DNA from: Bacteroidales bacterium
Lineage (GTDB): Bacteria > Bacteroidota > Bacteroidia > Bacteroidales > Paludibacteraceae
NCBI GenBank assembly: GCA_012517575.1
Contig: JAAYUQ010000014.1
Span: 1 to 40,457, forward strand
Direction of reading: 5' to 3'
DNA length: 40,457 nucleotides
The notes under the pieces were generated by a model. The model saw only the letters and a program-made list of their open reading frames with translations. It was not told where the DNA came from and searched no databases. Positions within the stretch are counted from its first letter, which is position 1; every line of letters starts with the position of its first letter. The translations under genes were made by a program, and so were the position numbers. Shown piece by piece: positions 15,953 through 23,048 of the stretch.

Positions 15953-16501
15953 ATGAAAAAATTATTATTTTTGTTTTTAGGTTTTTTGTCGATTATTTTT
16001 AGTTTTTCTTCATGTAGCAACACTAAAACCTATGCCGAACTTTTAAAGGATGAAAAAGCTATTATAGCAAGTTATATTAAACGTAATAATATCCAAGTAG
16101 TTACAACTTTCCCTGCCGATGGTGATTGGGATAATAAGTATGTGAAAACTTCCAGCGGATTGTATTTTCATTTGGTCAATCCGGGTGATACTGCTGCCAA
16201 TGCCGATACGCTGGCAAGTAATGATGTGGTCGTAATCCGTTACAGACAGTATACCCTCACGGAAGATCCTGATACCCTTTATTACTGGAATACCATAGAC
16301 TATCCTTACCCGATTTCTTTCAATTATCTCGATTATACACAAGCTTGTACAGCATGGCACGAAGCCGTTTCCTATATGAAACGCAACAATTCGGAAGCAA
16401 AACTTATTGTCCCTTCCAAAATTGGTTTAAGTGAATATATGAACAGTGTTACTCCGTTGGGGTATGATTTTAAGATAGTTGGCATTCAAAAGAGTTATTG
16501 A
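15953..16501 (+). CDS. DUF4827-like lipoprotein, possibly FKBP-like
   Basis: From the ATG at 15953 the protein has 182 residues with a classical lipoprotein signal (MKKLLFLFLG..., lipobox FSSC, Cys21). An in-frame ATG 12 codons upstream spoils the signal and lies before the proximal -7 element. The segment after the Cys (NTKTYAELLKDEKAIIASYI) resembles Bacteroidales DUF4827 lipoproteins. The later order (SSGLYFHLVNPGD, then HEAVSYMKRNNSEAKLIVPS) is reminiscent of FKBP-type isomerases, although catalytic aromatics are not evident. It precedes glmM by 41 bp with no obvious terminator, so the two may be cotranscribed. A periplasmic role linked to envelope building is plausible but unproven. Confidence 0.7.
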   Translation: MKKLLFLFLGFLSIIFSFSSCSNTKTYAELLKDEKAIIASYIKRNNIQVVTTFPADGDWDNKYVKTSSGLYFHLVNPGDTAANADTLASNDVVVIRYRQYTLTEDPDTLYYWNTIDYPYPISFNYLDYTQACTAWHEAVSYMKRNNSEAKLIVPSKIGLSEYMNSVTPLGYDFKIVGIQKSY

Positions 16502-16542
16502 TTTTTTTGTAAGCTTCATTAATTTAATTATTTACAAATTTT

Positions 16543-17937
16543 ATGGCACTGATAAAATCTATTTCCGGCATTCGTGGAACCATTGGAGGTAGGGCAGGTG
16601 AGGGATTGACACCTCTGGATATTGTTCGTTTTACGGCTGCTTATGCCGCATTTATGAAACAAAATGCTCACAATGGTTCCAATACAATTGTGGTGGGACG
16701 TGATGCCAGAATTTCTGGAGAAATGGTATTTCATTTGGTGGCAGGAACTTTGTCAGGTCAAGGGCTGGAGGTAATTAATATTGGTTTGGCAACAACTCCT
16801 ACTACAGAACTGGCTGTTATTCACGAAAAAGCATTGGGTGGTATTATTCTTACTGCTAGCCACAATCCCATGCAGTGGAATGCCTTGAAGCTGCTCAACG
16901 AAAAAGGTGAATTTCTCAATGCGCTCGAAGGAGAAACAGTATTGAAAATTGCAGCCGACGAAAATTTTGATTTTGCTATAGTTGAACAGTTAGGGAAAAT
17001 TTCCGACAATTTTACTTTTTTACAGAAACACATAGATAATATATTGTCTTTGAGTTTGGTTGATGTTAAAGCCATAAAAGAAGCTGGTTTTGCAGTTGCT
17101 GTTGATGCAGTCAATTCGGTTGGAGGAATAGCAGTTCCTGCTTTACTCGAAGCGTTGGGAGTTAAAACAATCATTAGACTTAATTGTGAACCAACAGGAA
17201 TTTTTGCGCACAATCCCGAACCGCTTCCCGAACATTTGTCCGAAATTTCCTCGCTGGTCAAAGAATCCAAAGCCGACGTTGGCTTTGTGGTTGATCCAGA
17301 TGTGGATCGCTTGGCTATTATTTGTGAGGATGGCAGCATGTTTGGTGAAGAATATACGCTGGTGGCTGTAGCCGATTATGTGTTGCAGCATACACCCGGC
17401 AATACGGTTTCCAATTTGAGTTCCTCGAGAGCTTTACGTGATATTACACAGAAACATGGCGGAAAATATACTGCTGCTGCAGTAGGTGAAGTTAATGTTG
17501 TTGCAGCCATGAAAGCTGTAAATGCCGTTATTGGTGGAGAAGGAAATGGAGGTGTTATTTACCCCGCCAGCCATTATGGTCGCGATGCGTTGGTTGGCAT
17601 CGCTCTTTTCCTAACTCATTTGGCAAAATCTAAAAAGACAGTGTCAGCGTTGAAAAAAGAATATCCGCAATATTATATTTCCAAAAATAAAATTGAATTG
17701 ACGCCGTCTATTGACGTGGATAAAATTCTTACCACAATAAAAAACAACTATCAATGTCAATACGAAGTTAATGATATAGATGGCGTAAAAATTGATTTTC
17801 CTACCGGTTGGGTGCATTTACGTAAATCCAATACTGAACCGATTATTAGAATCTACGCTGAAGCACAGACCAAAGAACAGGCAGAAGCTTTTGCAAAAGC
17901 CATTATGGATGAGATTCGACGCATCGCAACTGCTTGA
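16543..17937 (+). CDS. glmM: Phosphoglucosamine mutase
   Basis: This 464-residue alpha-D-phosphohexomutase has the active-site phosphoserine loop TASHNP (Ser106), preceded by GGIIL. The metal-binding loop DPDVDRLAI lies near residues 250-258. The sugar-binding GEGNGG is near 332-337, and the C-terminal phosphate-binding segment is RKSNTEPIIRIYAEA. The early GISGIRGT-like start (SISGIRGTIGG) is typical of this group. It converts glucosamine-6-P to glucosamine-1-P for UDP-GlcNAc, feeding peptidoglycan and LPS. Related Bacteroidetes enzymes may also accept glucose or mannose phosphates; choice of glmM over a general phosphohexomutase rests on overall resemblance and the nearby envelope genes. 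It is convergent with lptC. Confidence 0.85.
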   Translation: MALIKSISGIRGTIGGRAGEGLTPLDIVRFTAAYAAFMKQNAHNGSNTIVVGRDARISGEMVFHLVAGTLSGQGLEVINIGLATTPTTELAVIHEKALGGIILTASHNPMQWNALKLLNEKGEFLNALEGETVLKIAADENFDFAIVEQLGKISDNFTFLQKHIDNILSLSLVDVKAIKEAGFAVAVDAVNSVGGIAVPALLEALGVKTIIRLNCEPTGIFAHNPEPLPEHLSEISSLVKESKADVGFVVDPDVDRLAIICEDGSMFGEEYTLVAVADYVLQHTPGNTVSNLSSSRALRDITQKHGGKYTAAAVGEVNVVAAMKAVNAVIGGEGNGGVIYPASHYGRDALVGIALFLTHLAKSKKTVSALKKEYPQYYISKNKIELTPSIDVDKILTTIKNNYQCQYEVNDIDGVKIDFPTGWVHLRKSNTEPIIRIYAEAQTKEQAEAFAKAIMDEIRRIATA

Positions 17938-18012
17938 ATTTTCTGAATCGGAGCTATTAGTGGTAAATTTTTTACTTGGTATTCAGTGGATTTATCGGCG
18001 TACCGGCATTGC

Positions 18013-18621
18013 CTATTTGGGAGTTGTAATGGTATCTTTGCTTTCATCCACCGGAAAAATTCCGGTAACATTGCGGAAAACATAATAATTCATGGATTGA
18101 TCTGATTCAAATCCAATGGCATTTATTATTTGGGTAGTCTGAGTAACTTTGATCAAACTGTCGGAATAAATTTTTTGACTGTTCTGATCCCAAAACAGTT
18201 GCTCAGTTTCAAAAAGTTCACCTTTCAAATTGGTAGCTTTCACATCTTTTTTCAATTCCCATAATTTTTTATTGACAAAAAATCGGGCATATTTGCTGTG
18301 AATATTAGCATCAACATGCAAATTCATGTCGAAGCGTTCCAAATGAATACCATAAGGAAATTCCCAATATGGCTCCGGAACTTTATCGTAAATATCCCAC
18401 TGTGGAGCAGAAATGCGGTAGCGGGTAATACCAGAATCAGAAATAACAGTAGTAATATCTGTGGCATGAAGTGTTGGAATATTTGCCCGATTGGAATCGA
18501 TTTGTACAATATCGGGCTTATCCTGACTACTACATGAGATTATCAGCAACAAAATTGTTATAACAGCAAATAAATTCTTAAATTTCAAAGTTTTACAATT
18601 TGTTTTCAAAAAAATTTTCAT
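18013..18621 (-). CDS. lptC: LPS export protein LptC, lipoprotein form
   Basis: This 202-residue protein has a basic N-terminus, a hydrophobic segment and lipobox IISC with Cys at 30. The rest is beta-rich and matches the LptC/YrbK family. Examples are DSGITRYRISAPQWDIYDK, YWEFPYGIHLERFD, and the ANIHSKYARFFVNKKLWELKKDVKA segment in which alternate strands form the LPS slide. LptC sits in the inner membrane with LptBFG and hands LPS to LptA across the periplasm. Bacteroidetes versions are often lipoproteins, whereas E. coli LptC has a membrane anchor. It is last in a leftward run hisG-coaX-outer membrane protein-lptC, 42 bp behind the preceding gene. Confidence 0.85.
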   Translation of the reverse strand: MKIFLKTNCKTLKFKNLFAVITILLLIISCSSQDKPDIVQIDSNRANIPTLHATDITTVISDSGITRYRISAPQWDIYDKVPEPYWEFPYGIHLERFDMNLHVDANIHSKYARFFVNKKLWELKKDVKATNLKGELFETEQLFWDQNSQKIYSDSLIKVTQTTQIINAIGFESDQSMNYYVFRNVTGIFPVDESKDTITTPK

Positions 18622-18663
18622 GAACTCTTTTTTGAAAGAATGTTTGTTAGTAGAAACGATTTT

Positions 18664-19917
18664 TTAAAGTTTTCGTTTAAAAAACCAATTTTCATTTACG
18701 CAAACATTGAAGGTAAATTTAAAGTAGTTTTCTTTTAGAGAGCCGTAACTTCCTATTTTTCCGTATTCAAAGGCAGTATTCACCATTGTTTTGCTGTAAG
18801 GCAATGGTAGACCAAAACCCAAAGTGACACCAAAATTGTTCCCCGGCGTTTTGTTATCAATTTTATAGTATGCATTATTCATATTGAAACCAATACGATA
18901 ACGAATATGGTCGGAATATTTTCTGCCTGAAGAATTTGGAATATATTCAGCGCCGATTGCAATTTTATTTCGGTTGGTCAAACTGTCGGTTTTTCCGTAA
19001 AATCTTGCATCCGACCACTTTTGAAGTGTATAATCCACACCCACAGATAATTTGTTGTTGTAAGTGTAAAAAATTCCTCCTCCAAGTGTCATGGGCAAAT
19101 CAAAATCCAGATCGTAAGTAGTTGTATCGGTGAGTACGCCGGAATTGATTTTTGAAGAATTTACCTTAAAATTTTTTTTAGGTTCAAAAATTAGTCCTAA
19201 AGTGATGTTTTGTTTTTTATTCAGATTGGTGAAATATTGTAATCCATATCTGAATCGGAAATTGTTTGATTCAATGTAGTTAAGCTGTGTTGTAGAAGTA
19301 TATCCCGTAGAAGGATTAAAGCTGATACTTCGGTAATTGTTGATGGTACCGAACATGTAATAAGCGTTAGTTCCCAAAGCCAAGTGATGAAATAATTCTA
19401 CCGACAAACCGGCATAAACTTCGCTAAATCCGCCTGAACCCGTAAAACTTTTGGTAACTTCAACAGTATCCAATGTACTGCTGTTATTGGGAAGAGTAAG
19501 GTTTTCGGTGGTGTAAAAGTTGTAGCCCGAAAACGAATAAGGTTGAATGCCGGCACTGAATCCTACAGTTTTGGAGAAAGGGAACTGCATAGTAATGTAA
19601 TCGAGATTGGCAGTAAAACTGGAGGCTTTTCCATTATTGTCTTTAAATTGGGAGCGAAGCGCCGATGCTCCAAAGTCGAACATGAAAGTCATACTGTCAA
19701 CAGCACTATAAGAGGCAGGATTTACAGAATTAATACTCAGTGGAGAACGAACTCCCAATGCAATTCCTCCCATTGCTCTTTGTTCTCCGTTATGGTTGTC
19801 GTTAATTTCTCCATATCCGTAACGCGTGTAGGGTGAATTTGTGTTATTCTGATTAAATGCAAATTGTGAAAACAGAAGAAGAACAAAAATAAAAAGAAAG
19901 AATTTTTTATTGTGCAT
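18664..19917 (-). CDS. Outer membrane beta-barrel protein of unknown function
   Basis: This 417-residue protein has a signal peptide (about residues 1-22, ending FAFNQ). It then has NSPYTRYGYGEI and a long series of alternating amphipathic strands typical of an outer membrane barrel. It is similar in style to FadL/PorV-like proteins of Bacteroidetes (early NPASYSAVDSMTF segment, glycine-rich turns). Its ATG overlaps the end of coaX by 11 nt, showing tight translational coupling. lptC follows 42 bp later. The same neighbourhood, coaX then an outer membrane protein then lptC, is recalled from other Bacteroidales. Transport or LPS-export-associated function would be a guess. Confidence 0.7.
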   Translation of the reverse strand: MHNKKFFLFIFVLLLFSQFAFNQNNTNSPYTRYGYGEINDNHNGEQRAMGGIALGVRSPLSINSVNPASYSAVDSMTFMFDFGASALRSQFKDNNGKASSFTANLDYITMQFPFSKTVGFSAGIQPYSFSGYNFYTTENLTLPNNSSTLDTVEVTKSFTGSGGFSEVYAGLSVELFHHLALGTNAYYMFGTINNYRSISFNPSTGYTSTTQLNYIESNNFRFRYGLQYFTNLNKKQNITLGLIFEPKKNFKVNSSKINSGVLTDTTTYDLDFDLPMTLGGGIFYTYNNKLSVGVDYTLQKWSDARFYGKTDSLTNRNKIAIGAEYIPNSSGRKYSDHIRYRIGFNMNNAYYKIDNKTPGNNFGVTLGFGLPLPYSKTMVNTAFEYGKIGSYGSLKENYFKFTFNVCVNENWFFKRKL

Positions 19918-20632
19918 TGTACTGAAGGATATAATTTAGTCCGATTAATACTAAGTTTTTCTCTGCAAAGATGCTATTTTTTAATTTTTTTTCAAAAAAA
20001 ATGGAACTTCCGCCTGTTAAAAATGTTGAAAGCCGAGGATATTCAAATTTCAAAGTGTCGATATAACTATCGATTTCAAATATAATTCCGTTCAGTACTC
20101 CTGCTGCCAAAGCCATTTCGGTATCGGAAGCCAATAAAGGTACTTCTTTAACCGGTTTCACCAAAGGCAATTTTTTTGTAAAAGTATGCAGTGCTTTTAA
20201 TCTCAGTTCCAAACCTGCATCAATGTTTCCACCCAAATAGTTTTTCTTGGCGTCAATGAAATCAAAAGTTATTGCTGTGCCTGCATCTACTACCAAAACA
20301 TCAAAATTGGGCATGAGAAAAGCTGCGCCGACAACACCCGCCAATCGGTCTTTTCCCAGTGTTTCGGGCGTGTGGTATTTGTTTTCGATCGGCAATGGGG
20401 TTTCGTGCGTCAATACCAAAACATGCGGAATATTTTTCTTTAAAAATGCGATTGCTGAAGCATTTTTCTTAATAACGCTGGAATAAATGCAATGATTGAT
20501 AGAGAAATTGTGAAGCGTTGATAAAATAGATTTCCGGTCAAATTTCTTATATACAAAAGTTTTCACTAACTTGTTTTGGTCGAAAATTCCAATTTTAATG
20601 CTTGAATTTCCCTGATCAATGCAAAGATTCAT
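19907..20632 (-). CDS. coaX: Type III pantothenate kinase
   Basis: This 241-residue ASKHA-fold kinase phosphorylates pantothenate, the first step of coenzyme A synthesis, and unlike CoaA is not inhibited by CoA. The N-terminal phosphate loop is DQGNSSIKIGIF (residues 6-17), where DxGNT/S is characteristic. The central motif VVDAGTAITFDFID is followed by GGNIDAGLELRLKALH, and TGGS appears near the C-terminus. The substrate segment TPETLGKDRLAGVVGA is present. The gene starts 14 bp after hisG and overlaps the next gene by 11 nt. Confidence 0.95.
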   Translation of the reverse strand: MNLCIDQGNSSIKIGIFDQNKLVKTFVYKKFDRKSILSTLHNFSINHCIYSSVIKKNASAIAFLKKNIPHVLVLTHETPLPIENKYHTPETLGKDRLAGVVGAAFLMPNFDVLVVDAGTAITFDFIDAKKNYLGGNIDAGLELRLKALHTFTKKLPLVKPVKEVPLLASDTEMALAAGVLNGIIFEIDSYIDTLKFEYPRLSTFLTGGSSIFFEKKLKNSIFAEKNLVLIGLNYILQYNAQ

Positions 20633-20646
20633 ATTTCTGAAGGACT

Positions 20647-21498
20647 TTATAAAATCATTTTTTCAATGGGCAACACTAAAATTCCTTCAGCGCCAAAAGC
20701 TTTCAGTTTACCGATAATATCCCAAAATTCCTTTTCGGCAATTACCGCATGTACCGAGTTCCATCCTTCTTTGGCTAGTGGCATCACAGTCGGACTTTTC
20801 ATACCTGGAATTATTTCGATAATTTTCTCCAGCTGATTGGTAGGAACATTCATCAAAACGTATTTTTTGTCTTCAGCCATTTTTACGGCTTCAATGCGGA
20901 AAAGCAGGTCGTTGAGTATTTGATTTTTTTCTTCAGGCAGCGAAGGATTTGCTATCAGCAGAGCTTCAGACTTCATAACCACTTCAACTTCTTTCAGATG
21001 ATTGGTTACCAACGTGCTTCCGGAACTGACAATGTCAAAAATAGCATCAGCCAAACCAATGCTGGGAGCTATCTCCACCGAACCTGTTATTACGTGAATT
21101 TCGGCATGTATTCCTTTTTTTTTCAGAAAGTCACTTAAAATTTCAGGGTAGGAAGTGGCAATGGTTTTTCCTTCAAACCAGTAAATATCAGAATATTCTG
21201 CTTCTTTGGGAACTGCCAGCGAGAGACGACATTTACTGAATCCCAATCGCCGAATCATTTTGACGTTCTTTTTCTTTTCTGCAAATTCGTTTTCTCCAAC
21301 GATACCGATATCGGCTACGCCATCAGCAACAGATTCGGGAATATCATCATCACGTAAAAAAAGAACTTCCAAAGGAAAATTTTGAGCCGGTATCAGCAAC
21401 AGTCGTTTTCCAAACTCTATTTTGATTCCGGCTTCTGTAAGCAACGACATGGTATCATCAAAAAGTCGTCCTTTAGCTTGTACTGCAATTCGTAACAT
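20647..21498 (-). CDS. hisG: ATP phosphoribosyltransferase, long form
   Basis: This protein catalyses the first committed step of histidine synthesis, joining ATP and PRPP. From the ATG at 21496-21498 (MLRIAVQAKGRL) it has 283 residues; extending two codons to a TTG at 21504 is possible but less likely. Characteristic segments are PLEVLFLRDDDIPESVADGVADIGIVGENE and the PRPP loop region DAIFDIVSSGSTLVTN. The C-terminal ~75 residues form the regulatory ACT-like domain of long-form HisG, which permits histidine feedback inhibition without HisZ. Other his genes are absent from the window; the gene instead heads the coaX-outer membrane protein-lptC run. Confidence 0.95.
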   Translation of the reverse strand: MLRIAVQAKGRLFDDTMSLLTEAGIKIEFGKRLLLIPAQNFPLEVLFLRDDDIPESVADGVADIGIVGENEFAEKKKNVKMIRRLGFSKCRLSLAVPKEAEYSDIYWFEGKTIATSYPEILSDFLKKKGIHAEIHVITGSVEIAPSIGLADAIFDIVSSGSTLVTNHLKEVEVVMKSEALLIANPSLPEEKNQILNDLLFRIEAVKMAEDKKYVLMNVPTNQLEKIIEIIPGMKSPTVMPLAKEGWNSVHAVIAEKEFWDIIGKLKAFGAEGILVLPIEKMIL

Positions 21499-21532
21499 AG
21501 GCAAAATTTTTCTTTTCCTGACAATCAGACTA

Positions 21533-21540
21533 CAAACTTA
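21533..21540 (-). promoter_or_regulatory. -7 element candidate for hisG
   Basis: The minus strand reads TAAGTTTG, matching TAnnTTTG, about 35 nt before the hisG ATG. No clear -33 box was found at the expected distance. Confidence 0.4.
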
Positions 21541-21616
21541 CACATAATTTCTCAATCAGATGAAAATTAAAAGCCACATTTGACAGTTTTTCATATATGT
21601 TAGGGAGATTAATAAA

Positions 21617-21647
21617 ACAAAAAAAGTCCGCTAACACTAACGGACTT
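21617..21647 (-). terminator. Terminator of the 55-residue lipoprotein gene
   Basis: A 10-bp stem (21638-21647 with 21624-21633, one G-U pair) with loop of four is followed on the minus strand by a T run. It begins 29 bp after the lipoprotein stop. Confidence 0.85.
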
Positions 21648-21675
21648 CAGCTCTGTGAAAAAACTTTGTAGCTTA

Positions 21676-21843
21676 TTACATAGGAGCTACAGTAGTATCA
21701 ACAGTAGTGGTGTCAACTGGAGCTGAAACAACTGTGTCAACAACAACTGTAGAATCTTCAGTAGCAGCAGCTTCTTTGTTTTCTTTTGGTCCACATGCTG
21801 CAAAAGCAAATACAACAGCGCACATTAAAAATAACTTCTTCAT
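21676..21843 (-). CDS. Small lipoprotein, 55 residues
   Basis: The frame from the ATG at 21841-21843 to TAA encodes 55 residues. MKKLFLMCAVVFAFAAC is a lipoprotein signal with lipobox FAAC (Cys17). The short mature tail is acidic and Ala/Val/Thr-rich with repeated VDT units (VVVDTVV, VDTTTVDTTV). It has its own promoter (21896-21928) and strong terminator (21617-21647), which supports a real, probably well-expressed gene. Similar tiny VDTT-rich lipoproteins occur in Bacteroidales, but I know no assigned function. It might be an abundant outer membrane lipoprotein with a structural role; this is speculation. Confidence 0.8.
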   Translation of the reverse strand: MKKLFLMCAVVFAFAACGPKENKEAAATEDSTVVVDTVVSAPVDTTTVDTTVAPM

Positions 21844-21895
21844 TTTCTTGATTTTTTTAAAGTTTTACATGTTTGTTTACAATTCAAAAACGATG

Positions 21896-21928
21896 CAAAG
21901 TTACATCTTTTTTTCTTTATAGATGCAA
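21896..21928 (-). promoter_or_regulatory. Promoter of the small lipoprotein gene
   Basis: On the minus strand TTG (21926-21928), a 22-bp spacer and TAACTTTG (21896-21903) resemble the Bacteroides consensus, giving a leader of about 46 nt. Confidence 0.55.
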
Positions 21929-22242
21929 GTAATTGCGATATTTTTTTTCAATTTTTTTTATTATTATTTTTCTCGATATTTTCAAATTCTTCAAAAAAAA
22001 ATAAACCGAACATTTTCAATGGGTTAAGGTTATTCTTTTCTTGTTTTTTGTCAGCTTTTCGACCAATTTTTCAATAATTTTTTTGAGTTGTAATTTGAAT
22101 TTTTTTTTGTCGGCGAAAAAATTTTCTTTGCTATTTTCATTTTCAAATTTTTCGCTTAAGTGAATCGATTGCTTATTAACAAATTTTATGCCGAAATTCT
22201 ATATTAGTTTTATTTCGATGATAAATCACAAAGAAATTTGGT

Positions 22243-22250
22243 TATATTTG
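22243..22250 (+). promoter_or_regulatory. -7 element of the PPOX-family gene
   Basis: TATATTTG matches TAnnTTTG 19 bp before the ATG at 22270. No good -33 box is present, so the promoter may be weak. Confidence 0.45.
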
Positions 22251-22269
22251 TCTTTTAAACAGAATTTGT

Positions 22270-22752
22270 ATGAGAACTTTTTTTATTGAAGACATAATTG
22301 AAATTGAAAATATCATAAATGCCTGTGAAATTTGTTTTGTCGGCATTACGGAATTAGATGGAAGTCCCTATGTGATACCCATGAATTTTGCTTATTCTCA
22401 TGGTGAAGTAATTTTACACTCTGCACCGGAAGGAAAACATCTGCAATTGCTCGAAAACGATAATCGTGTTTGTTTAACTTTTTGTTCGGATAGAAAATTG
22501 ATGTACCAACATCCCGATGTGGCTTGTAGTTACAGCATGAACTCGAAAAGTGTGTTGGTAAGAGGGAAGGTAACTTTTATCGATAATTTGGAAGAAAAGG
22601 AGCAAGCCATGAATTTGTTTATGGAAAAATATACGCAACGAACAGATTTTAAATACTCGGTTCCGGCTTTGAGAAATGTAAAAGTTTGGAAAGTTAAAAT
22701 AGAAAAAATGACAGCCAAAGCTTTTGGTCAAAATTTTAAAATGCCTCAGTGA
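22270..22752 (+). CDS. Pyridoxamine 5'-phosphate oxidase-family flavin-binding protein
   Basis: This 160-residue protein has the split-barrel fold typical of the PPOX/FMN-binding family related to NimA. Segments are CFVGITELDGSPYVIPMNFAY, HGEVILHSAPEGKHLQLL, and VCLTFCSD, then a short VRGKVTFIDN strand and the RNVKVWKVKIEKMTAKA end. Members bind FMN, F420 or haem in the cytoplasm, and many are annotated as 5-nitroimidazole reductases or general flavin-nucleotide-binding proteins. No residue here decides the cofactor. It is a single gene between AT-rich gaps. True pyridoxine oxidase (PdxH) is unlikely because the substrate motifs are missing. Confidence 0.75.
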   Translation: MRTFFIEDIIEIENIINACEICFVGITELDGSPYVIPMNFAYSHGEVILHSAPEGKHLQLLENDNRVCLTFCSDRKLMYQHPDVACSYSMNSKSVLVRGKVTFIDNLEEKEQAMNLFMEKYTQRTDFKYSVPALRNVKVWKVKIEKMTAKAFGQNFKMPQ

Positions 22753-22992
22753 TTTTATTAATTTTTTTCACTTTACTCAATTACATTGAAACTTTCATTT
22801 TGCTCTTTTACTTCTGTTTTCTTCTCTTTTTTATAGATTTCGTGTGAAATTTTTCTTGATAAGCTGGTTAAGAATATTTTTGGGAAGTGTAGAAATATTT
22901 TTTGGCATGGCTATTGAAAAAATAACGTCGACATTTTTTAGATTGGTTTTTAATTGAAAAAGAAGTGTCGTTATGTTGATGTTGAATAGGTA

Positions 22993-23009
22993 TATGTCAA
23001 TCTGACATA
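22993..23009. promoter_or_regulatory. Perfect inverted repeat before lon
   Basis: TATGTCA-ATC-TGACATA is a perfect 7-bp inverted repeat with a 3-bp centre, ending 39 bp before the lon ATG at 23049. Its size and symmetry suit a dimeric regulator. No TAnnTTTG promoter was found nearby. Confidence 0.5.
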
Positions 23010-23048
23010 AAAGTAACAAATTTTGTCATTATAATTTTAAATTGTGCA

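Larger units (their letters stand above)
21844..22269. other. 426-bp AT-rich intergenic region
   Basis: Apart from the leftward lipoprotein promoter and a rightward -7 element at 22243-22250, the stretch is long A/T tracts. No ORF with a recognisable product, no tRNA and no stable hairpin with a T run was seen. Confidence 0.5.

Noticed and set aside
22831-23019. Minus-strand 62-codon ORF between the PPOX-family gene and lon
   Set aside because: AT-rich, hydrophobic and without family resemblance; overlaps the lon inverted repeat.
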